DNA of 64,000 nucleotides from Cytophagales bacterium (GTDB taxonomy: Bacteria; Bacteroidota; Bacteroidia; Cytophagales; Spirosomataceae), in the NCBI GenBank assembly GCA_013298125.1, contig JAAFJP010000001.1, positions 124,001 through 188,000 on the forward strand, read 5' to 3'. Made by a program: the position numbers and the translations under genes. The notes under the pieces are model-generated. The model did not search any database. It was not told the origin of the DNA and saw nothing but the letters and a program-made list of their open reading frames with translations. This document shows positions 48,551 to 56,514 of this stretch, in pieces (positions within the stretch are counted from its first letter, which is position 1; each line of letters starts with the position of its first letter).

Positions 48551-48581
48551 TTGATAGCTAAACTCAAAATAATTATCTTTG
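48551..48581 (+). promoter_or_regulatory. Bacteroidota-type promoter (-33 TTG / -7 TATCTTTG)
   Basis: TTGATAGCTAAACTCAAAATAATTATCTTTG upstream of ATG 48609. Confidence 0.5.
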
Positions 48582-48608
48582 GAAAAATATATTGACAAAC
48601 ATTTTACG

Positions 48609-49258
48609 ATGGAATTAAAGAATACAAACAACGATTATAAGCATTGGTTGGAACAAGTGAAAAGCCGTATTCGTACCGCAAGAATCAAGGCTTCATTAGC
48701 TGCCAATGCTGAACTGATTTCTTTTTATTGGGATTTGGGGAAAATGATGTCGGAAGTGTCAGACACAGCCGAGTGGGGCAATAACTGGTTAGGAAGGTTG
48801 TCAAATAATCTTCGTAAAGATTTCCCTGATATGGAAGGATTTTCAAAGACTAACTTGTATAATGTCAGGCGGTTATATAATTTTTACATCAAAGATGAAT
48901 TTTTCCACCAGCTTGGTGGAAAAATTCCGTGGAGGCATCATGTTGAAATTTTTACCAAAGCAAAAAGTACAGAAGAAGCTCATTTCTACATCACTCAAAC
49001 CATAGAAAACGGTTGGAGTCGTGATATTTTGGGTTTTCAAATCAAAGCTAATCTTTTTGCAAGACAAGGAAAAGCTATCCATAATTTCAAAAATACACTT
49101 CCAGAGCCAACCTCAGACTTGGCAGGGCAATTATTGAAAGACCCTTACCAGTTTGATTTTTTGTCAATGACTGAGCCTTATAAAGAAAGGGAATTAGAAA
49201 ATGCTCTGGTAGATAATGTTACGAAGTTTTTGATGGAATTGGGAACAGGTTTTTTAGT
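48609..49258 (+). pseudogene. DUF1016/YhcG-type nuclease N-terminal domain, truncated before the PDDEXK domain
   Basis: MELKNTNNDYKHWLEQVKSRIRTARIKASLAANAELISFYWDLGKMM...LENALVDNVTKFLMELGTGFL; homology ends here and the ORF continues antisense into the permease gene. Confidence 0.82.
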
Positions 49259-49260
49259 TA

Positions 49261-50910
49261 TCAATTCGCCAACTTACTATGCTTATACCCATACGAGAAA
49301 TAAATCACCAAGCCAATCGCTAACCAAATCAAGAAAATTGCCCAATTCAAAACGCCTAACTCAGTCATTAAATAGAGATTCGTTAGAATTCCTAAAACTG
49401 GCAAAATGGAGAATTTGTGTAGATAAGCCAATACAGATAAGATTCCCCAAACTAACCAAAATACTGACAAAAGAGGCTTTAATTGTATTTCTGAAATAAA
49501 ACCATTAACAGAAATTGCATATCCAAGAGCAATTACAAGTAATCCGCCAACTAAATACTGACCGTTCAAATAAGGAATTTTAAATTTTGCATCTTTGGAT
49601 AAACCCTTGTAATCCAAATACAAAACCCCTCCACAAACTACAATGAATGCAAAGAAAGTTCCCACACTGGTCAAGTCTGCCACAAAGCCCATATCTAAAA
49701 ACATGGAAGGAATTGCTACTAAAAAACCCGTAACAATCGTTGAAAAACTGGGCGTTTTGAATTTTGGATGAATTTTAGAAAAACGTTTCCAAAGCAATCC
49801 ATCACGGCTCATAGACATCCAGATTCTGGGTTGTCCCATCTGATAGACCAACAAGGCACTCGTAATGGCAACCACCGCTGAAACGGAAATGACCCCCGCT
49901 ACAAAATCAAGATTTACTTTCTGGAAAACATAAGCCAATGGGTCATCCACTTTGAGTTCAGTATAATTTACCATTCCTGTCAAAACCAACGTAATCATCA
50001 CGTATAAAACTGCACAAATCACCAAGCAATAAATCATAGCACGGGGCAAATCTCGTTGTGGATTTTTACATTCCTCTGCCATCGTAGAGATAGAATCAAA
50101 GCCAATAAAAGCGAAAAAAACCAAGGCAACTCCCTTCAAAACGCCCTTTGAACCATTGGGAGCAAAAGGTGTCCAGTTGTCGGGTTTAACATAAAATGCT
50201 CCTACACAAATAACTAATAGAATGACAGCTAACTTCAATGCTACCAAGAAGTTACTCACATTTCGAGACTCTTTGATACCAACATAAACCAATGCCGTTA
50301 CCAACATCGTAATCAAACCCGCTGGTAAGTCAATTAAGAAATGAATTCCTCCAATCAAAGGAGCATTTGCATAAGCCTGTGCCGCCGCAATATCTCCCCC
50401 AACCAATTTTTCGGTTTGTCCTAAAACAAATGCCCTGTGAGCTGTTCCGTAGTCAAAAGTTAGAAAATCTGGAAAAATTATCCCAAATCCCCTGAGCATA
50501 GAAACGAAATATTCTGACCATGAAATCGCTACTACCATGTTGGAAACAGCGTATTCTAAGATTAAAGCCCAACCAATTACCCAAGCGAAAATTTCTCCGA
50601 ATGACACATATCCATACGTGTAGGCACTCCCCGACACTGGTACCATTGAGGCAAATTGGGCATAACAAAGGGCAGTAAAAACACAGGCGATTGATACGAA
50701 AAGGAAGAGTAAAGTAACGGCTGGACCACCATCAAAACTGGCTCGTCCGATGGTACTGAATATCCCTGCCCCAATAATGGCAGCGATTCCGAATGAAGTT
50801 AAGTCTCTGACTCCTAAAATTTTATTAAGCCCCGACCCACCGTGTGAATCATCGCTTTGTTTAATAACATTTGAAATGGATTTCCGTCTAAAAATAGAGT
50901 TTTCTGGCAT
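49261..50910 (-). CDS. Amino acid permease (APC superfamily)
   Basis: LTSFGIAAIIGAGIFSTIGRASFDGGPAVTLLFLFVSIACVFTALCYAQFASMVPVSGSAYTYGYVSFGEIFAWVIGWALILEYAVSN. Confidence 0.95.
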   Translation of the reverse strand: MPENSIFRRKSISNVIKQSDDSHGGSGLNKILGVRDLTSFGIAAIIGAGIFSTIGRASFDGGPAVTLLFLFVSIACVFTALCYAQFASMVPVSGSAYTYGYVSFGEIFAWVIGWALILEYAVSNMVVAISWSEYFVSMLRGFGIIFPDFLTFDYGTAHRAFVLGQTEKLVGGDIAAAQAYANAPLIGGIHFLIDLPAGLITMLVTALVYVGIKESRNVSNFLVALKLAVILLVICVGAFYVKPDNWTPFAPNGSKGVLKGVALVFFAFIGFDSISTMAEECKNPQRDLPRAMIYCLVICAVLYVMITLVLTGMVNYTELKVDDPLAYVFQKVNLDFVAGVISVSAVVAITSALLVYQMGQPRIWMSMSRDGLLWKRFSKIHPKFKTPSFSTIVTGFLVAIPSMFLDMGFVADLTSVGTFFAFIVVCGGVLYLDYKGLSKDAKFKIPYLNGQYLVGGLLVIALGYAISVNGFISEIQLKPLLSVFWLVWGILSVLAYLHKFSILPVLGILTNLYLMTELGVLNWAIFLIWLAIGLVIYFSYGYKHSKLAN

Positions 50911-51062
50911 TTAGTTTGATGAGTAAATTGTTTAGTGAGTTTTTAGGATTTAGCTTTTAGGATTTTCGATTCAAAACTTATTGCCAATAGCTAAAAGCCG
51001 ATAGCTAAAAAGCTAATTTACTCAAAATCTTCAAATAAAGCGAAAGCAAACACGAATGTTTA

Positions 51063-51091
51063 GTTTTCGGGAAAATCAAATTACCTTTGCT
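51063..51091 (+). promoter_or_regulatory. Bacteroidota-type promoter (-7 TACCTTTG)
   Basis: TTTTCGGGAAAATCAAATTACCTTTGC upstream of GT2; supports the 51147 start over 51087. Confidence 0.45.
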
Positions 51092-51146
51092 ACATAAATT
51101 TTTAGGCTCAAAACTCCCCACTTCATTGCTCAATATTAATATCAAA

Positions 51147-52154
51147 ATGAATCAAACCGCAGTAGTCATTCTCAATTATAACGGACAAAAATTTCTGACA
51201 GATTTCTTGCCTTCTGTGGTTAATCATTCACCCAATGCTGATATTTATGTAGCCGACAATGCCTCAACGGATGATTCTATTCAGATTTTACAAAAAGGTT
51301 TTCCTTCCATAAAAATTATTCAACTTACTGAAAATCATGGCTTTGCACAAGGCTATAACGAAGCCTTAGAATACATCAAAGACCAATATCAATACTACAT
51401 TCTTCTAAATTCTGACGTAGAAGTTACCCAAAATTGGATTGAGCCTGTTATCCATTTAATGGAATCAAATCCAAACATTGCCGCTTGCCAACCAAAAATT
51501 AAAGCCTTCCACGAAAAAACGCATTTTGAATACGCAGGAGCGGCGGGTGGATATATTGACCGTTTGGGTTATCCTTATTGTAGAGGAAGAATTTTTCAAG
51601 AATTAGAAAAAGATTTAGGACAATATAACGACAGTGTGGAGGTCTTTTGGGCAACGGGTGCGTGTATGTTTGTACGTGCAAGCGTATTCCACGAAGTTGG
51701 TGGTTTTGATGGAGATTTTTTTGCCCACATGGAAGAAATAGATTTATGCTGGCGAATGAAACACACTGGTTATCAAGTATTTACCTGTGGCGAATCAGAA
51801 GTGTATCATGTAGGCGGTGGAACTTTACATAAATCTAATCCAAGAAAGACATTTCTAAATTTCAGAAACGGATTGGCAATGCTCTACAAAAATCATCCAG
51901 ACGAAGGACTTTACACAACTATATTTACAAGATTAATCCTTGATGGCGTTGCGGGAGCTAAATTTTTATTTTTTGATAATTGGCAGGATTGCATGGCAGT
52001 TATAAAAGCCCATTTCAATTTTTACGCAAACATTTCACATTGGCATAAAAAGCGGAAGCAAATAAAGAAGCGGAATGATTTAGGGCAAATATCCAAACAG
52101 AATATTGTTTGGCAACATTTTGTGAAAGGTAAAAAACGATTTGATGAAATATAA
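51147..52154 (+). CDS. Glycosyltransferase family 2
   Basis: AVVILNYNGQKFLTDFLPSV; VADNASTDDSI; YYILLNSDVEV; GACMFVRASVFHEVGGFDGDFFAHMEEIDLCWR. Confidence 0.95.
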   Translation: MNQTAVVILNYNGQKFLTDFLPSVVNHSPNADIYVADNASTDDSIQILQKGFPSIKIIQLTENHGFAQGYNEALEYIKDQYQYYILLNSDVEVTQNWIEPVIHLMESNPNIAACQPKIKAFHEKTHFEYAGAAGGYIDRLGYPYCRGRIFQELEKDLGQYNDSVEVFWATGACMFVRASVFHEVGGFDGDFFAHMEEIDLCWRMKHTGYQVFTCGESEVYHVGGGTLHKSNPRKTFLNFRNGLAMLYKNHPDEGLYTTIFTRLILDGVAGAKFLFFDNWQDCMAVIKAHFNFYANISHWHKKRKQIKKRNDLGQISKQNIVWQHFVKGKKRFDEI

Positions 52155-52161
52155 TCAAATT

Positions 52162-53001
52162 TTACTTACTAAGCCCAAACGCTAAAATATACCCATCTCC
52201 ATCTTTGCCTTCCGAGGAAATGTATAGAGTTCCTTCGGGTGAAAAACAAATACCTTCGGGTTGCTTAAAAATATTTGGGTCTAAGGAAATCAAGGCTTCT
52301 TTTTTTCCATCTTCTGATAAAACCAATAATTTTTTACCGTCTGAGGCAAGAATAAAAACCTGTCCAGTCAGTGGGTTCACTGCTATTCCCGATGGTCTGA
52401 AATCTTTTCCATTAGCTTTGTCAGTAATTTGTTCTTGGGGAATGGCGATATTTTTGAACAAGACTTTTCTATCAAAATCATAAGCATAAATCATCTTCTT
52501 GTCGTCCTTATCTTTTACTCTTTCTTTGGCTGCCAAAAGAAGTCGTTTGCTTTTGGGGTCATAACCAAGTCCCTCATATTCAATCACATCGGGGTCAGTA
52601 CAGTCAATCGTACGTTCATAAGCCTCTCCGACTTTAAAGCTATTGATTTTACCGTTGCTTTTCAGGATAAACACCTCATTTCCAACTACTTCTATACCTT
52701 CATAATCGCCATCTTTGCCAAAAGGAATTTTCTCTGCAACTTCTTTTTTAGTTAAATCATAAATAAAAACCTTTCCCTCCTCATCGTTTACACAGGCTAA
52801 TTGATTGTTTTTGTAATACGAAAGTCCAGAGATTTCTTTCAGTTTTTTGGGTAAATCGTACTGTTCAGAAGGCTTTTCAAAATCGTATGGAAGGTTTATA
52901 TTTTGAAATACTGAATCAGTATTTTCATCTTGTTTTTGCTTTTTGGGTTCACAGGCATACAAAAAGGCAATAATTAATAAAAAGATAGGAAGATGTTTCA
53001 T
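52162..53001 (-). CDS. SdiA-regulated-domain-like lipoprotein (beta-propeller)
   Basis: Lipobox-like FLYACEP; KLKEISGLSYYKNNQLACVNDEEGKVFIYDL; FRPSGIAVNPLTGQVFILAS; QPEGICFSPEGTLYISSEG. Confidence 0.85.
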   Translation of the reverse strand: MKHLPIFLLIIAFLYACEPKKQKQDENTDSVFQNINLPYDFEKPSEQYDLPKKLKEISGLSYYKNNQLACVNDEEGKVFIYDLTKKEVAEKIPFGKDGDYEGIEVVGNEVFILKSNGKINSFKVGEAYERTIDCTDPDVIEYEGLGYDPKSKRLLLAAKERVKDKDDKKMIYAYDFDRKVLFKNIAIPQEQITDKANGKDFRPSGIAVNPLTGQVFILASDGKKLLVLSEDGKKEALISLDPNIFKQPEGICFSPEGTLYISSEGKDGDGYILAFGLSK

Positions 53002-53181
53002 GAGGATAAAATTTAGCTGTTTTAAGTTTCCAAAGATATGAATACTTCACAGAATAGTGTATTGGAGTCGAGATATAATACATGAAGAAATGTGTCAGTA
53101 AGTCTTACTTACATCAAGTGCAAAAATTGCCTGTCTTTCAATAGAGTTTACGAAGGAGAAAATTTAACAAACTAAAAGAGA

Positions 53182-53403
53182 CTAAATCTCCCAAACAGAA
53201 GGATTGTTTTGTTGGCGAAGATAACGACGAATATTCATCCAAAAAGCTAAAATCAGATAAATAATTACAGGAGAACCAACTGTAATAAAAGAAAGATAGA
53301 CAAAATATAAACGAATACTTGCCGTAGAAATTCCAAATTTCTCTCCTAATTGAGTACAAACACCATAAACATGATATTCAACGAAGTATTTTAATTTTAT
53401 CAT
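53182..53403 (-). CDS. PspC domain-containing small membrane protein
   Basis: VYGVCTQLGEKFGISTASIRLYFVYLSFITVGSPVIIYLILAFWMN. Confidence 0.82.
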   Translation of the reverse strand: MIKLKYFVEYHVYGVCTQLGEKFGISTASIRLYFVYLSFITVGSPVIIYLILAFWMNIRRYLRQQNNPSVWEI

Positions 53404-53760
53404 ATTTTTATTGGTTTACGCTTTGCGGTTTATTGGATGAACGAAATTACGATAATTTAATGTGGAATCAAATAGCGTTAACTAATATATAAACATAACT
53501 CTTTTTTGAGCAAATTGTTAGAAAAACACAAAAAAATAATGAGTAAATACTACTAATTTGATAAAATAATAGAAAAATAACTCATTAAAAGTAGGATTGT
53601 TTAAAATTATGACTACATTTGATGGTCAATAGTCAAAAGTATCAAGTTTTTTAGTACAAAGTAGTCCGTTTTCAAGAGTATGTTAGTCCCCCCTAAGATT
53701 TACTTCCTCATTGATTATCACCCACTTAGCGTATCAAGTCTGAAACTTTCTGGCAATTAA

Positions 53761-53800
53761 TTCACAACGAAATTGACGTTTTGTCAAATCGTAGTGTGAA
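53761..53800 (+). promoter_or_regulatory. Hairpin in the 5' leader of the first cold-shock gene
   Basis: TTCACAACGAAATTGAC GTTTT GTCAAATCGTAGTGTGAA, about 25 nt upstream of ATG 53825. Confidence 0.5.
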
Positions 53801-53824
53801 AGTTTAAATAATATTTTTTTTATC

Positions 53825-54019
53825 ATGCAAACAGGCACAGTAAAATTTTTTAATGAGAGTAAAGGATTTGGTTTTATCTTAGATGATGAATCAGGTCAAG
53901 AGATTTTTGTTCACGTAACGGCATTAGGGGGTACACACATTCGTCAAGACGATAAAGTTTCATTTGACATCGTTGATGGCAAGAGAGGCTTAAACGCTGA
54001 CAATGTAAAGAAACTATAA
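53825..54019 (+). CDS. Cold-shock protein (CspA family)
   Basis: MQTGTVKFFNESKGFGFILDDESGQEIFVHVTAL. Confidence 0.95.
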   Translation: MQTGTVKFFNESKGFGFILDDESGQEIFVHVTALGGTHIRQDDKVSFDIVDGKRGLNADNVKKL

Positions 54020-54211
54020 TTTGTAGTTTCAATTGATTAGAAAGAAATTGTTTGTTTTATATACTGGTTTTGTGAAATTCATTACCTATTAGTTCATTTA
54101 TTCATTTCGATTTATCGAAAAAAGCCTAATTAGCTGTGTATGTTCATTGAGTTCACTAACTCATTTTTAATAACTTAGAATTTTTATTTTTTATACTTTT
54201 ATATTTTTTTT

Positions 54212-54406
54212 ATGCAAACTGGTAAAGTTAAATTTTTCAACGAATCAAAAGGTTTTGGATTTATCGTTGACGACAATTCAGGCGAAGAAATCTTCGTTCA
54301 CGTTACAGGCTTATCTGGATTAACTATCCGTGAGAATGATTCTGTTTCTTTCGACGTTCAAGAAGGAAAGCGTGGCTTAAATGCTGTGAATGTAAAGAAA
54401 GCGTAA
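54212..54406 (+). CDS. Cold-shock protein (CspA family), second tandem copy
   Basis: MQTGKVKFFNESKGFGFIVDDNSGEEIFVHVTGL. Confidence 0.95.
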   Translation: MQTGKVKFFNESKGFGFIVDDNSGEEIFVHVTGLSGLTIRENDSVSFDVQEGKRGLNAVNVKKA

Positions 54407-54428
54407 TTCCTTTTTTTATATAGTCATT

Positions 54429-54463
54429 AAAAAAGCTCAACCATTCATTTGGTTGAGCTTTTT
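54429..54463 (+). terminator. Rho-independent terminator
   Basis: AAAAAGCTCAACCATTCATTTGGTTGAGCTTTTTGTTTTT. Confidence 0.85.
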
Positions 54464-54482
54464 GTTTTTATTAGAGTTTAGG

Positions 54483-54672
54483 TTTTGGGGGTTAGGGGTT
54501 AGATTACTTGATATTTTCCTAATCCCTAACTAAACTGATTGGTTAAGTTATACACAAGGGAAATTTTATAAACTAACCCTCCCAAGGGTTCAAAACCCTT
54601 GGGAGGGTTTTGGATGAGTACAACTTAATTAACCAGTTCACTTAACCCCTAAATCCCAACCCATAACCCCTA
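54483..54672. repeat. Nested palindromic element (core AACCCTCCCAAGGGTT-CAA-AACCCTTGGGAGGGTT)
   Basis: Core 54575-54590/54594-54609 perfect 16 bp; middle arms 54533-54553/54618-54638 with 4 mismatches; outer GGTTAGGGGTTA/TAACCCCTAA arms. Confidence 0.85.
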
Positions 54673-56388
54673 ATTTTCAAACCACTTCATCACCTCATTC
54701 TTCTGAGGAATCGAAATGTCAAGTTTTAATTTTTTACGCATACCGCCCAAATCATTGAAAACTTTGTTTGGATTAGCCTCTTTTATAGCCTGAATCGTCA
54801 TAAAGCCCATTTTTTGTAAAACTGGAATCCATTCCACGGGTACGCCAATGGCTTGATATTCAGCATCGGTTGCCATTTCTGACTTCTTCTCTGGACGCAT
54901 CTGTGGGAAAAAAAGCACCTCTTGAATAGAAGTCTGATTAGTCATCAACATCGTCAGACGGTCAATTCCAATTCCAATGCCTGCCGTCGGTGGCATTCCG
55001 TATTCTAATGAACGCAAGAAATCTTCGTCCATTGCCATTGCTTCATCATCGCCACGTTCTGCGAGTTTTAGTTGTTCTTCAAAACGCTCACGTTGGTCGA
55101 TTGGGTCGTTTAATTCTGAATAGGCATTGGCAATTTCTTTTCCGTTTACGAATAATTCAAAACGTTCAACTAATCCAGGTTTGCTACGGTGCTTCTTGGT
55201 CAAAGGCGACATTTCGACTGGATAATCAATGATAAAAGTGGGCTGAATCAAGTTTGCTTCTACTTTTTCTCCAAAAATTTCGTCAATCAATTTACCAGTT
55301 CCCATCGTGTTATCCACTTCAATTCCCCATGATTTGCAATGTCCTCTGAGCGTTTCTTCGTCCATGCCTTCCACATTAACACCTGTATATTTTTCGATAG
55401 CTCCTGCAATGCTCAGTTTCAAGAATTCTCCTCCGAACTCGATTTCGTTTTCACCTACTTTTACCAAGGTTTGTCCGTTAGTTGCTAAGGCTACATTCTC
55501 AAAAATCTTTTCGGTGAAAGTCATCATCCAGTTGTAGTCTTTGTAAGCTACATAAAACTCCAAGGACGTAAATTCTGGATTGTGGGTTCTATCCATTCCT
55601 TCGTTTCTGAACATTTTTCCAAATTCATAAACGCCTTCAAAACCACCTACGATTAATCTTTTCAAGTACAATTCATTCGCAATACGCATATACAAAGGCA
55701 TATCAAGCGTATTGTGATGCGTCTTGAACGGACGGGCAGATGCTCCTCCGTGGATGGGTTGCAGGATTGGCGTTTCTACTTCCAACCAACCTTTGGCATC
55801 AAACATCGAACGCATCGTAGTAATAATCCGAGAGCGTTTCAAGAAAATATCTTTAACTTCTGGATTTACAATCAAATCCACATATCGCTGACGATAACGC
55901 ATTTCTGGGTCAGTGAAACCGTCATAAATTTTACCTTCTTCGTCTCTTTTTACGACAGGAAGTGGCTTCAAGGATTTATTCAAAATCTTGAATTCTGTAA
56001 CGTGAATAGAGATTTCGCCCGTTTGCGTCGTGAAAACGTAACCTTTTACCCCGATAATATCACCGATGTCCAAGAGTTTTTTGAAGACGGTATTATAAAG
56101 TGTTTTGTCTTCGTCTGGACACAAATCATCACGACGAAAATATACCTGAATACGTCCCGTTGAGTCTTGTAGTTCCGCAAAAGAGGCACTTCCCATAATG
56201 CGGAAAGACATCAAACGCCCTGCAATGGAAATATTTTTATAGTCTATTTTATTATTTTCATAGTTCTTATGGATGTCCTCTGCTGTAACGTTTACCTCAA
56301 ACATTTCGGCAGGGTAGGGGTCGATGCCCATTTTCATCAATTCTTCACGCTTTTGACGGCGGAGTTGTTCTTGTTCTGAAAGTATCAT
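54670..56388 (-). CDS. lysS: Lysyl-tRNA synthetase (class II)
   Basis: 572 aa; RQRYVDLIVNPEVKDIFLKRSRIITTMRSMFDAKGWLEVETPILQPIHGGASARPFKTHHN; GIGIGIDRLTMLMTNQTSIQEVLFFPQMRPE. Confidence 0.97.
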   Translation of the reverse strand: MILSEQEQLRRQKREELMKMGIDPYPAEMFEVNVTAEDIHKNYENNKIDYKNISIAGRLMSFRIMGSASFAELQDSTGRIQVYFRRDDLCPDEDKTLYNTVFKKLLDIGDIIGVKGYVFTTQTGEISIHVTEFKILNKSLKPLPVVKRDEEGKIYDGFTDPEMRYRQRYVDLIVNPEVKDIFLKRSRIITTMRSMFDAKGWLEVETPILQPIHGGASARPFKTHHNTLDMPLYMRIANELYLKRLIVGGFEGVYEFGKMFRNEGMDRTHNPEFTSLEFYVAYKDYNWMMTFTEKIFENVALATNGQTLVKVGENEIEFGGEFLKLSIAGAIEKYTGVNVEGMDEETLRGHCKSWGIEVDNTMGTGKLIDEIFGEKVEANLIQPTFIIDYPVEMSPLTKKHRSKPGLVERFELFVNGKEIANAYSELNDPIDQRERFEEQLKLAERGDDEAMAMDEDFLRSLEYGMPPTAGIGIGIDRLTMLMTNQTSIQEVLFFPQMRPEKKSEMATDAEYQAIGVPVEWIPVLQKMGFMTIQAIKEANPNKVFNDLGGMRKKLKLDISIPQKNEVMKWFEN

Positions 56389-56463
56389 TTTTCTAATTGC
56401 GATTATTGAATTTGTTTAAACAGATTCATGTTGTAAAATTACCCACAAACGGCATGATAAACA

Positions 56464-56495
56464 AAAAGAGCCTGATTTTTGGTCAGGCTCTTTGT
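56464..56495 (-). terminator. Rho-independent terminator for the 1944-aa gene
   Basis: Minus strand AAAGAGCCTGACCAAAAATCAGGCTCTTTTTGTTT. Confidence 0.75.
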
Positions 56496-56514
56496 TAATT
56501 ATTCTAATGTTCTA

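Noticed and set aside
49259-49499. C-terminal tail of the 306-aa ORF (INSPTYYAYTHTRNKSPSQS...)
   Set aside because: Antisense reading of the permease 3' end; not part of the DUF1016 homology, so the gene is treated as truncated.
53138-53359. 73-aa minus-strand ORF overlapping the PspC gene
   Set aside because: Same-strand alternative frame; the 53182-53403 frame encodes a clear PspC domain.
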